A DNA stretch of 29,375 bases from UBA1724 sp963632245 (lineage in GTDB: Bacteria; Verrucomicrobiota; Lentisphaeria; Oligosphaerales; Oligosphaeraceae): NCBI GenBank assembly GCA_963632245.1, contig CAVGTF010000009.1, positions 1-29,375 on the forward strand, in the 5' to 3' direction. The notes under the pieces were generated by a model. It had not been told where the DNA came from. It was given only the letters and a program-made list of their open reading frames with translations, and ran no database searches. The position numbers were made by a program, and so were the translations under genes. Below are positions 13,280 to 21,391 of this stretch, piece by piece (positions within the stretch are counted from its first letter, which is position 1; each line of letters begins with the position of its first letter).

Positions 13280-15250
13280 CTAGCTGCGGAAGCGCTTCCG
13301 CAACTCCGATTCGGTGATATGGACCATGGTGGGCAGACCCGCGGGATCCGCGTAGGGCATTTCGCAAGCCATGAGCTCCTTCAATAGCAGGAGCTGCTCC
13401 TCGTGGCTCAGCGTATCCTTTCGACGAATGCCATGGCGACTCGCCAGCTGCGCCAAATGAATTGCACTCTGGCGGTTGGTCACGGTCTCCTGGCGCAAGT
13501 CATTCAGGATATCGCGAATGGTGGTATCCAGATCCTTGTCGGGGAGGCTGGGCGGCACCGCGGTCACCAGGAAAGTATGGGATCCGAACTCCTCCACGGA
13601 GAAGCCCACCGACTGGAAATAGGGGATCTCGCGCGCCAGCAACCGGGCTTCGTCCGGAGCCAGATGGAGGGTCACGGGAATCAGCAACGGCTGTCTCAAC
13701 GCCTTCTCGCGATGAAGGTTAGACAGCAACCGTTCAAAGAGAATCCGCTGGCTGGCGCCACGGATATTCACCACCACTAACCCCGAGTCACTCTCCGCCA
13801 AGAGATACTCCTTCCCCAAGGGCGCCAAAAGACGGAACGCCGCAGAGGAGACAGCAGGCGACGGCGCAGAGACAGACGCAGGAGCCGATACCGAGGCAGA
13901 TGCACTCTCCTCTGGGACAGAGACAACGGGTGGCTGCGGCAGTGGCTCCGGAGCGAAGGGAAGCGGCGTCTGGATGGGGCGCGGCGCCTGGGGCATCACG
14001 GGAGTGACGGGACGCGTCGGCAACACGGGCTGTGAGGGACGGACCAACTGCTGCGAAGGCGGCGGCGCCACCGGAGGCGGTGCTGCCACGGGTGCGCTTC
14101 CGAAGATGGTCTCTGTGTCCACGGAGGCTGCAGGCGGCGGCGTATCTTCACTCGGCGCGCTGGCAGTGGGCGTGGTGTCCACAAATTGCGGCGTCTCTGC
14201 CTCCTGGCGTGCGGTAGTCGTCCCGCCCACATAGATCTCACTGGGGAGGTCCGCAGGGAGTCCCAGGCCGCGAAGGCCCTGGCGCAGGGCGGCGCCCACC
14301 ACCTTGGAGACTTTCATGGGCTCCCTAAAACGCACCTCCCGCTTGGTGGGATGCACATTCACGTCCACGCGGTCCGGCGCGATATCCACATAGAGGACCA
14401 CGCCGGGATAGCGCCCCTTCACCACCAGAGTTTCGTAGGCCTCGCGGATGGCAAAGAAGACGGTCTCCGCACTGGCAGCGCGGCCATTGACCACGATGCG
14501 CTGTTCCCGGCGGCTGCCACGGGTGAATCCGGGACGGGAGATGTATCCGTAGACATGGATGCCGTCCTCCTGGTAATCCACGGGGAGCATGGCGGCGAAG
14601 GCGTCCTTTCCCACCAGCATCTCCACGCGGCCAGCCACCCCCATGGACGCGGGCGCACGTAAGACGCAACGGCCATTCTGGGTGAGTTCAAAAGAGACCT
14701 GCGGGCGCGTCAACGCCAGCAGGAGCATCATCTCGTGGATGTAGTCGTCCTCCGTGGAGGCACCCCGCAGGAACTTCCGTCGGGCGGGGAGATTTCCGAA
14801 GAGCCACTGGACCTTGATGGAGGTGCCAGGCGCACAACCGCACTCCCGCACATCCTGAATGGCGCCATTGTTCACCACCACCTCGGTGCCCGCCAAGTCA
14901 TCATGTGGGCGAGTCTGCAGCTGGAAATGCGATACCGCGGAGATGGAGGGCAGCGCCTCGCCGCGAAACCCCAGGGTGGCGATCTGCCCCACATCGCCCT
15001 CCTTGGTGATCTTGCTGGTGGCATGTGCCTCCAGGCAGAGCATGGCATCCGCGCGGTCCATGCCGCGGCCATCGTCCACCACCTGCACCAGCTTCTGACC
15101 GCCCTGCTCCGTGAAAACCCGAATCCGGGTGGCGCCGGCGTCAATGGAGTTCTCCACCAGCTCCTTGATGACGGAGGCGGGGCGCTCAATGACCTCGCCC
15201 GCCGCAATGCGACCGGCAATCTCCGACGGAAGGACACGAATCACTCCCAT
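13280..15250 (-). CDS. mutL: DNA mismatch repair protein MutL (endonuclease motifs degenerate)
   Basis: The 656-residue protein links MutS mismatch recognition to strand removal. The GHKL ATPase domain is intact: KELVENSIDAGATRI (Glu30, Asn34), DDGRGM (59–64) and GFRGEALPSI (94–103). A Pro/Ala/Ser/Val-rich linker runs from about 350 to 470. The C-terminal domain keeps the fold, but all three nuclease metal-site motifs are lost. The DQHA(x)2E(x)4E site reads NIRGASQRILFE (495–506), the ACR-type motif reads ASRHGIR (603–609), and the CPHGRP site reads ADPAGLP (634–640). The start ATG is preceded by GGAGGAG lying just after the hflX stop, so the two genes are translationally close. Confidence 0.95.
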   Translation of the reverse strand: MGVIRVLPSEIAGRIAAGEVIERPASVIKELVENSIDAGATRIRVFTEQGGQKLVQVVDDGRGMDRADAMLCLEAHATSKITKEGDVGQIATLGFRGEALPSISAVSHFQLQTRPHDDLAGTEVVVNNGAIQDVRECGCAPGTSIKVQWLFGNLPARRKFLRGASTEDDYIHEMMLLLALTRPQVSFELTQNGRCVLRAPASMGVAGRVEMLVGKDAFAAMLPVDYQEDGIHVYGYISRPGFTRGSRREQRIVVNGRAASAETVFFAIREAYETLVVKGRYPGVVLYVDIAPDRVDVNVHPTKREVRFREPMKVSKVVGAALRQGLRGLGLPADLPSEIYVGGTTTARQEAETPQFVDTTPTASAPSEDTPPPAASVDTETIFGSAPVAAPPPVAPPPSQQLVRPSQPVLPTRPVTPVMPQAPRPIQTPLPFAPEPLPQPPVVSVPEESASASVSAPASVSAPSPAVSSAAFRLLAPLGKEYLLAESDSGLVVVNIRGASQRILFERLLSNLHREKALRQPLLIPVTLHLAPDEARLLAREIPYFQSVGFSVEEFGSHTFLVTAVPPSLPDKDLDTTIRDILNDLRQETVTNRQSAIHLAQLASRHGIRRKDTLSHEEQLLLLKELMACEMPYADPAGLPTMVHITESELRKRFRS

Positions 15251-15253
15251 GCG

Positions 15254-16585
15254 CTACTCCTCCCCACCTAGCGAAACAGACGACACGGCACCGCCATCCC
15301 CCACAAAACTCTCCCAGCGTTCCAAATGACTCAGGGGCACCCGCGCCACCAGATGGACGCCGTCTTCCAGGAACTCCTCCGACTCCACAAAACAGTACTT
15401 CCGGATCTGGCTCAACGTGGCGTAATCGCTATGGGGAATGCGATAGTGCCGTTCCGGCATGAGCGCCTTCACGAGATCGCCCAGCCGCCGCACCAATCCG
15501 GAAATGCCCTCGCCCGTCTTCACAGAGACCGGAATCGCCTCAGGGAAGGCCGCCAGCATCTCCATGCGACGCTCCGGCGGCACCAGATCCCACTTGTTCA
15601 ACACCAGCAGCGAGGGCTTCGGACCCACGCCAATCTCCTCCAAGACTCCCGAGGTGGTCTCGTGATGTTCCAGCACCGCGGGATCCGAGGCGTCCAGCAG
15701 TTCCAGGATGTAGTCGGAAAGGCAGGTCTCCTCCAATGTGGACTTGAAGGCATCGATGAGCAAATGGGGGAGCTTCCGGACAAATCCCACGGTGTCAGCC
15801 AGCAGGACCTCCTGTCCGCCCGGCAACTCATAGCGCCGGACGGTGGGATCCAGAGTCGCGAAGAGCTTGTCCTCCACCAGCACATCCGCATTGGTCAGGC
15901 TGTGCAACAGCGAGGACTTTCCCGCATTGGTATAGCCCACAATGGCCACCACCGGCACCGGCTTCACCAGACGCCGACGACGCTGCACATCGCGCTGCTT
16001 GCGCACCAGCGCCAGCTCCTCGCGGAACATCTGAATGCGCATGCGCAACCGACGGGCATCCAGTTCCAGCTGCTGCTCACCCTGCGCACGTCCGCCCAGA
16101 CCGCCGGCGGCGCCGCGCTGGCGATTCAGGTGTTTCCATTTACGCACCAGACGGGGCAACTCGTAGTTCATCTGCGCCAACTGCACCTGCAGCACGGCCT
16201 CGCGGGTATGCGCCCGCGCGGCGAAGATATCCAGAATCACCTCCTGACGGTCAATCACCGCCAGGGGACTCAGCTTCTCCCAATTGCGCTGCTGGGAGGG
16301 CGACAGCACATCGTCGGTCACCACCACCTCGGCCCCCAGGCGCTGGGCGGCATCCAGAATCTCCTGGACCTTCCCTTTGCCCAAAATCGTGGCCGGATCG
16401 TAGTGGCGCAACCGCGCAATCTCGCTGCCCACTACCTCCAATCCCTGGGTGTGCACCAACTCCCCCAATTCCGTCAGCATGGAGAGCGCCTCATCCGGCA
16501 ACTCCCCGGGATGCAAAAAACTCACCAGATACGCCTTCGGCGGCACCGGGATCAGCGACTTGTCCTTGCTCTCTGTAACAAACAT
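15254..16585 (-). CDS. hflX: GTPase HflX
   Basis: HflX-family GTPase that binds the large ribosomal subunit and is linked to ribosome rescue. The N-terminal HflX domain includes a Gly-rich segment (GGLGGRAQGEQQLELDARRLR) before the G domain. The G1 loop GYTNAGKSSLL, the G3 region DTVGFVRKLPHLLIDAFKSTLEE and the G4 motif NKWD are intact. The ATG at 16585 is a conservative start. The frame stays open to a TTG at 16699, adding 38 residues, and a GAGGAG lies 24 bases upstream of the ATG, so the exact start is unsure. It heads the minus-strand cluster and is divergent from the MATE gene at 16745. Confidence 0.93.
   Translation of the reverse strand: MFVTESKDKSLIPVPPKAYLVSFLHPGELPDEALSMLTELGELVHTQGLEVVGSEIARLRHYDPATILGKGKVQEILDAAQRLGAEVVVTDDVLSPSQQRNWEKLSPLAVIDRQEVILDIFAARAHTREAVLQVQLAQMNYELPRLVRKWKHLNRQRGAAGGLGGRAQGEQQLELDARRLRMRIQMFREELALVRKQRDVQRRRRLVKPVPVVAIVGYTNAGKSSLLHSLTNADVLVEDKLFATLDPTVRRYELPGGQEVLLADTVGFVRKLPHLLIDAFKSTLEETCLSDYILELLDASDPAVLEHHETTSGVLEEIGVGPKPSLLVLNKWDLVPPERRMEMLAAFPEAIPVSVKTGEGISGLVRRLGDLVKALMPERHYRIPHSDYATLSQIRKYCFVESEEFLEDGVHLVARVPLSHLERWESFVGDGGAVSSVSLGGEE
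15257..15263 (-). promoter_or_regulatory. Ribosome-binding site of mutL
   Basis: GGAGGAG on the minus strand lies 6 bases before the mutL ATG and spans the hflX end. It is one of the strongest Shine-Dalgarno sequences in the window and fixes the mutL start. Confidence 0.85.
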
Positions 16586-16744
16586 GCGCGTACCATAATG
16601 CCACACGCACTCCTCGCCTGCGTACACACGCACACGCGCACGCGAAGACACCCCACCCGCAAAAAACGCGGTCCTACCCGACAAGACTACATTCTGCAAA
16701 ACGCCCGAAATCCGGCACGAAAAGAACTTCCTACTGCCTCACCC

Positions 16745-18097
16745 ATGCTGCTCGTACGCGACAAGTCCTTCTACACACACCTGCTCTGCCTGGCAATCCC
16801 CCTCGCCCTCCAAAACCTGCTCACCTTCGGCGTGAGCTTCGCAGACAACCTGATGGTGGGACAGCTGGGCGAGGAGGCCATGGCGGGACTCTACCTGGGC
16901 ACTCTGGTACAGACCATCCTGCAGCTGCTCCTCTTCGGCATCGAGCACAGCATCATGGTGCTCAACACGCAGTATTGGGGGAAAGGCGACACAAAGAGCA
17001 TCCGGCGCGTCAGTACCATCGGAATTCACCTGGCAATCCTCCTGGGCGCGGCGACCGCACTGTTCACCGGATTCTTCCCGGAGACCTGCCTGGGATGGCT
17101 GACCACCGATCAGACCGCCATCGACGCAGGAACCCCATACCTCCGCGTGGTCGCCTTCGCATACGTCCCCTTCGCCATCATGATGATCCTCCTCGCCTGC
17201 CTGCGTAGCGTGGAGGTGGTCCGCATCGGGCTATACGACTCCATCATCGCACTGGTGGTGAATGTGGCCCTCAACTACGTCTTCATCTTCGGAAAATGCG
17301 GCCTGCCTGCCATGGGAGTCGCCGGCGCCGCACTGGGCACCGTCATCGCACGACTGGTAGAGCTCGCCGTGGTGGCGTGGTACGCCTTCTGCTACGACAA
17401 ACGGCTGGGACTCAAAATCCGGGACTTCTTCCACGGATGGGACCGCCTCCTGGCACACGATCTCTTCCAATGCGGGACGCCCCTGATGCTGGGACAGATC
17501 GTCTGGGCATTCAATAACTTCGGACAGACCGCCATCATCGGACGAATGAACGCCGTCGGAATCGCCTCCGCATCCATCGCCGACATGGCGAACCGACTCC
17601 TCTGGATGGGCGTCACCGGATTGGTCTCCGCCACCGCCATCATCACCGGAAAGACCATCGGCGAAGGAAAATTCGAACTCATGAAGCTCTACGCAAAGAC
17701 CATGCAGATCGTCTTCCTCTGCATCGGAATCCTCTGCGGAGCAACCATCTACTTCGGACAGGACCTCCTTCTCTCCTTCTATTCCCTCCAGCCAGAAACC
17801 GTCGCCACCGCAAAGACAATCCTCGCAGTCCTCGCCGTCATCATGGTCGGACGCGGATATCAGGCGCCGAGCCTACTGGGACTCGTCCGCGCCGGAGGAG
17901 ATACCGCGTTCATCTTCAAAAACGATACCTTCTGGGTCTTCTGCGTCGTCCTCCCCAGCGCATATATCGCACAACAATTCCTCCACGCACCCACCTGGGT
18001 CGTCTACGCATGCCTCGGCTGCGACCAAATCACAAAGTGCTTCGTCGCACTCTGGAAGGTCAATCGCTTCGACTGGATGCATACCCTCACGCGGTAA
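16745..18097 (+). CDS. MATE family exporter (second copy)
   Basis: A 450-residue membrane protein with about twelve hydrophobic segments. The first helix region reads HLLCLAIPLALQNLLTFGVSFADNLMVGQLGEEAMAG, the hallmark MATE start, and the second half opens with LFQCGTPLMLGQIVWAFNNFGQ. The reading frame stays open far upstream, antisense to hflX, but MATE homology begins at this ATG. No Shine-Dalgarno sequence is visible. It is not a close duplicate of the copy at 4776–6125 and belongs to a different MATE subgroup as judged by eye. It reads away from hflX and is followed by a repeat-rich spacer without a clear T-tract terminator. Confidence 0.92.
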   Translation: MLLVRDKSFYTHLLCLAIPLALQNLLTFGVSFADNLMVGQLGEEAMAGLYLGTLVQTILQLLLFGIEHSIMVLNTQYWGKGDTKSIRRVSTIGIHLAILLGAATALFTGFFPETCLGWLTTDQTAIDAGTPYLRVVAFAYVPFAIMMILLACLRSVEVVRIGLYDSIIALVVNVALNYVFIFGKCGLPAMGVAGAALGTVIARLVELAVVAWYAFCYDKRLGLKIRDFFHGWDRLLAHDLFQCGTPLMLGQIVWAFNNFGQTAIIGRMNAVGIASASIADMANRLLWMGVTGLVSATAIITGKTIGEGKFELMKLYAKTMQIVFLCIGILCGATIYFGQDLLLSFYSLQPETVATAKTILAVLAVIMVGRGYQAPSLLGLVRAGGDTAFIFKNDTFWVFCVVLPSAYIAQQFLHAPTWVVYACLGCDQITKCFVALWKVNRFDWMHTLTR

Positions 18098-18611
18098 GGG
18101 GATAGCGGGGAGAAGGGGAATAAGGTGCCGCAGGCGCTCTTCCGCCAACGGCGCTTTCAAAAGCGCCGTAAGTACTTAGCAATTAGTGGTTAGTGGCTAG
18201 TTTATAAGGTGCCGCAGGCGCTCTTCCGCCGCTCTTGCCGCGGTACAAGTACCGCCGCGTGATGCGGCGGAAGGGCCGCGCAGCGACCGAACAACTAACG
18301 GCTAACCACTAACTACTAGCTACTTGCGCCGCCCCCCTGCGGGCGCAAATGCGCCCGCAGGTTGTAGGGAGAAGATAGTAGGGAGAAGGGGAATAAGGTG
18401 CCGCAGGCGCTCTTCCGCCACTGAGGCGGCGGTACAGGGGCAGCTTTTGATGCCAGAATTGCATACCCCGAATAACTGCACTGCCCTAGCCGGGACCCAA
18501 CCAAAGGAGGTCGGGGCTTGCGCCCCCCGTGCCCCGCCTAGTTTCTTCCGCCTACCGGCGGCAATTGCGGGCTGAGCCCGCAGGTTGTAGGGACTCATTC
18601 CTCATGAACAA
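18098..18611. repeat. Gene-free spacer packed with GC-rich repeats
   Basis: Three copies of ATAAGGTGCCGCAGGCGCTC… (starting 18120, 18204 and 18393) lie in the same direction. They are interleaved with tag-like GTTAGTGGCTAG motifs (about 18185–18200) and their inverse (about 18292–18318), and with two copies of GCCCGCAGGTTGTAGGGA (about 18355 and 18580). A perfect 9-bp hairpin lies at 18148–18169. Relatives of these elements recur at 28620–28940. I see no convincing coding sequence. The elements look like REP/MITE-type intergenic repeats. Confidence 0.8.
18497..18535 (+). repeat. CCAACCAAAGGAGGTCGGG element, copy 1
   Basis: About 39 bases starting CCAACCAAAGGAGGTCGGG and ending near CCCCCCGTGCCCC. 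They match 28900–28937 with few differences. This is a separate repeat family from the ATAAGG units beside it. Confidence 0.75.
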
Positions 18612-18646
18612 AAAAGGGGCCTCCCGCTCGGGAGGCCCCTTTTTTG
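18608..18646. terminator. Bidirectional terminator after the acyl-CoA synthetase fusion gene
   Basis: GGGGCCTCCC (18616–18625) pairs with GGGAGGCCCC (18630–18639) around GCTC. An A-run flanks it on the left and a T-run on the right. The minus-strand gene stops at 18647, so it terminates that gene and can also block transcripts from the left. Confidence 0.92.
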
Positions 18647-20932
18647 TTATGCCTTCTTTTCGCTTTGTTCGCGGATGGCGGCGCGGCGGATCTTTCCGTT
18701 GGTCGTCTTGGGAAGTTCGTCCACGAAGTCGATGATTCTAGGATACTTGTAAGGCGCGGTGTGGGTCTTCACGTAGTCCTTGATCTCGTCCTTGAGGGCC
18801 TCGCTGGGCTCCTTGCCCTTCACGAGGACGATGGTGGCCTTCACCACCTTTCCGCGGACGGGATCGGGCACGCCGGTGATGGCGCACTCGAGGATGTAGG
18901 GGAGTTCCATGAGGACGCTCTCGACCTCGAAGGGTCCCACGCGGTATCCGGAGGTCTTGATGATGTCATCGGCGCGACCCTCATACCAGAAGTATCCGTC
19001 TTCGTCCTGCCACGCCTGGTCACCAGTGTGGTAGAAGCCGTCGTGCCAGACCTTCGCAGTGTCCTCGGGGGCCTTCAAGTAGCAACCGAAGAGTCCGCAG
19101 GGATGATTTTCCTGGGTGGCTCTCACGCAGATCTCGCCGGTCTCGCCAGGGCGCACGGGATTGCCATCGGGATCCAGGAGGACCACATCGAACTGCGGAT
19201 TCGCCTTGCCCATGGAGCCCGGACGGGGCTTCATGTCGGAGAGAGTCCCGATGAGCATGGTGGTCTCGGTCTGGCCAAAGCCCTCGTAGGGGAGCTGTCC
19301 GGAGACCTTCGCGAAGGCCTCGCTGACCTCGGGAGGCATGGCCTCGCCGGCAGTGGTCACATGCTGCAGCGTGGAGAAATCATACTGCGAGAGATCCTCC
19401 TTGACCAGGAACCGGAAGATGGTGGGAGGCGCGCAGAAGGTGGTGATGCCATACTGCTTGAACATGGGCAGCAGATCGGCGGCATGGAAGCGGTCGAAGT
19501 CGAAGGTGAAGACGCCGGCCTCGCAGAGCCACTGTCCGTAGATCTTTCCCCACAGCGCCTTTCCCCAGCCGGTATCGGCCACCGTGAAGTGCAGTCCGTC
19601 GGGATTGACCTTGTGCCAATGGCGCGCGGTCATGATGTGGCCCAGCGGATAGGCGTAGTCGTGCTCCACCATCTTGGGATAGCCGGTGGTACCGGAGCTA
19701 AAGAAGACCAGCATGGGATCCGTGGTCTTCTGTCCCTCGGGACGCGCGAACTCCGCCGGGAAGCCGGGATAGAGGGCGTCGTAGTCCAGCCAGCCCTCCT
19801 TCTTGCCGTTCACCGACAACTTCAGCTTCACGCCACAGGTCGCCGCCGCGGCATCCACCTCGTTGGTGATGTTGCCATCCGCAGAACAGATCACGTATTG
19901 GACATCGGCGCGCTTGAAGCGGTACTCGAAGTCGTGCGCAGTCATCTGGCAGGACGCGGGGATGGCGATGGCGCCGATCATGTGGAGGGCGTTGAGGACG
20001 AACCAGAACTGGTAGTGCCGCTTGAGCACCAGCATCACGCGGTCGCCCTTCTTCACGCCCAGGGACTGCAGCAGATTCGCCGTCCGCATGGCATTATCAG
20101 CGATGTCGCGGAAGGTGAAATCGTGGCACTCCTTGTTCTTGGAGACCCACCGCATGGCGATCTTGTCGGGGCACTTCTCGGCCAGCTTCAGAAGAACATC
20201 GAAGGCGAAATTGAAGTTCTCGGGCACATGGAACTTCACGTTCTTCAACGTGCCGTCCTCATTCCACTCCTCAGTCATGTACTTCTGGTAGAGCAACTCC
20301 CGCTTCTCCTGGGAAGAAGCCGCCTTCTCCACCTGGGGCACGAAGCCGAAGCGCTCGGGCTTCGTCTCCTCGTACTTGCTGTGCATGACGATGGAGAGGA
20401 ACTGACAGGGCTCGCCGCCGATGGCCTGGATGGCGTGCGCCTCGCGGCCGTCGAAGTAGATGCTGTCGCCCTTGTGGAGGATCTCCTCCTTGCCATGGAG
20501 AAGGATCTTCATGGTGCCGGAGAGGATCAGGCAGAACTCCTGGCCGTTGTGTTCAGAATACTTCGGGGGCTCGCCCTCGGCGGCGCAGGGAGCAGTGACG
20601 ATGAAGGGCTCGCCGGTGCGGTCCTTCATGTGGATGGCCTGGTGCAGATAGCTGAAGCCCGCGCGGCGCACGAAGGGGAATCCCTCGCCGCTGCGAGTCA
20701 CGGTGTAGAGCGCCAGATTGGGGGATTCACCGCGGATGACCGAGGAGACATCCAGGCCGAAGTGCTCGGCCAGATTGTAGTAGAAGGAGAAGGGCGCCTG
20801 TTTTGCGCCACTCTCGTAGCTCTGGTACTCCTCCGCGGAGACGCCCAGCAACTGCGCCATCTCCTCAACGGAAAAGTTCTTCTGCGCCCGCAACTCGCGG
20901 ACACGCATGGCGATTTGCAACTTGTTTTCCAT
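18647..20932 (-). CDS. XRE-HTH/cupin regulator fused to a medium-chain acyl-CoA synthetase
   Basis: A 761-residue three-part protein. Residues about 5–68 form an XRE-type helix-turn-helix (RVRELRAQKNFSVEEMAQLLG…YQSYESG). Residues about 105–185 form a small-molecule-binding cupin (EHNGQEFCLILSGTMKILLHG… GDSIYFDGREAHAIQA). From about 225 an ANL-superfamily ligase follows, with the phosphate loop FFSSGTTGYPK near 411, the YEGFGQTET adenylate motif, YHTGDQAWQDEDG, the hinge-region GRADDIIKTSGYRVGPFEVE, and the catalytic lysine in TTNGKIRR (Lys747). Such ligases activate carboxylates to acyl-AMP and then acyl-CoA. The separate HTH-cupin and ligase types are known; I infer the cupin senses a metabolite tied to the ligase. 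No Shine-Dalgarno sequence precedes the ATG, but the HTH starts right there. Confidence 0.93.
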   Translation of the reverse strand: MENKLQIAMRVRELRAQKNFSVEEMAQLLGVSAEEYQSYESGAKQAPFSFYYNLAEHFGLDVSSVIRGESPNLALYTVTRSGEGFPFVRRAGFSYLHQAIHMKDRTGEPFIVTAPCAAEGEPPKYSEHNGQEFCLILSGTMKILLHGKEEILHKGDSIYFDGREAHAIQAIGGEPCQFLSIVMHSKYEETKPERFGFVPQVEKAASSQEKRELLYQKYMTEEWNEDGTLKNVKFHVPENFNFAFDVLLKLAEKCPDKIAMRWVSKNKECHDFTFRDIADNAMRTANLLQSLGVKKGDRVMLVLKRHYQFWFVLNALHMIGAIAIPASCQMTAHDFEYRFKRADVQYVICSADGNITNEVDAAAATCGVKLKLSVNGKKEGWLDYDALYPGFPAEFARPEGQKTTDPMLVFFSSGTTGYPKMVEHDYAYPLGHIMTARHWHKVNPDGLHFTVADTGWGKALWGKIYGQWLCEAGVFTFDFDRFHAADLLPMFKQYGITTFCAPPTIFRFLVKEDLSQYDFSTLQHVTTAGEAMPPEVSEAFAKVSGQLPYEGFGQTETTMLIGTLSDMKPRPGSMGKANPQFDVVLLDPDGNPVRPGETGEICVRATQENHPCGLFGCYLKAPEDTAKVWHDGFYHTGDQAWQDEDGYFWYEGRADDIIKTSGYRVGPFEVESVLMELPYILECAITGVPDPVRGKVVKATIVLVKGKEPSEALKDEIKDYVKTHTAPYKYPRIIDFVDELPKTTNGKIRRAAIREQSEKKA

Positions 20933-21068
20933 GGAAGCAAAAGGGAAGGAAGGAAGGCTCGGGTTGATTGGTTCGTTTTGGTTTCTGTTACACTTCTGAC
21001 TCTAGAAAAAAGCCGGAGGCAAAGAAACGGCCAGTCGGGAAAAACGCACGCCCACCAGAATGCAGAAA

Positions 21069-21097
21069 GGCGGGCGACTTTTTCAAGACCGCCCGCC
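21069..21097. terminator. Hairpin with a T-tract, likely terminator
   Basis: GGCGGGCG (21069–21076) pairs perfectly with CGCCCGCC (21090–21097). On the minus strand TTTCTG follows, and on the plus strand GTTTTCTC follows. It lies just downstream of the possible 36-residue reading frame and upstream of the fusion gene. Confidence 0.65.
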
Positions 21098-21136
21098 GTT
21101 TTCTCTGCCGAAATGGAGGAAGGGACCGCGGGCGGT

Positions 21137-21247
21137 CTAAATAATAATGAAGCCAATAATCGCCACGATGCCAAGGCAAAGCAAGCCCTTAACCAGGGAG
21201 AATACCTCCTTGGCAAAAGACCGGCTGTGATTGGCAAAAACGTTCAT
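21137..21247 (-). CDS. Possible 36-residue membrane peptide
   Basis: The frame reads MNVFANHSRSFAKEVFSLVK and then a hydrophobic stretch of about 16 residues ending FIII, a single-helix micropeptide layout. The ATG has a GGAG only 18 bases upstream, which is too far for a normal ribosome-binding site. Inside the frame an AAGGAGG is buried in an imperfect 21-base inverted repeat (21193–21213: CCA-A-GGAG against CTCC-C-TGG), so a shorter product or an RNA element is also possible. A terminator follows at 21069–21097. No homologue is recognised and the call is tentative. Confidence 0.4.
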   Translation of the reverse strand: MNVFANHSRSFAKEVFSLVKGLLCLGIVAIIGFIII

Positions 21248-21279
21248 GGCGTGGTGAAAATAGCTCTCCGGAAAGCCCT

Positions 21280-21298
21280 AAAAACGAGGCTCCCCTCG
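21280..21298 (-). terminator. Terminator of the rhamnosidase-like gene or attenuator
   Basis: On the minus strand CGAGG-GGAG-CCTCG (21298–21285) is followed by five T. It lies about 95 bases after the GH78-like stop codon. Confidence 0.65.
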
Positions 21299-21310
21299 GG
21301 AAACGGCCTG

Positions 21311-21338
21311 AATATAGCCACAAAAACAAGGACTGCAA
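21311..21338 (-). promoter_or_regulatory. Candidate promoter for a short RNA or the 36-residue frame
   Basis: Minus-strand TTGCAG (21338–21333) and TATATT (21316–21311) are 16 bases apart. Transcripts from it would meet the hairpin at 21298–21280 almost at once. It may therefore drive an attenuated leader, or be fortuitous. Confidence 0.35.
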
Positions 21339-21391
21339 CCAGCCACGGGCATTCCTGCGATTTCTTTACAGACGCCCCCTCCTTCATGCAC

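Noticed and set aside
15326..16744. Long N-terminal extension of the second MATE gene
   Set aside because: It is antisense to hflX and unlike any MATE sequence. Homology starts at the ATG at 16745.
18170..18320. Integron attC-like sites suggested by GTTAGTG / CTAAC motifs
   Set aside because: The motifs do not satisfy the GTTRRRY/RYYYAAC core pairs, and no integrase or cassette structure is present.
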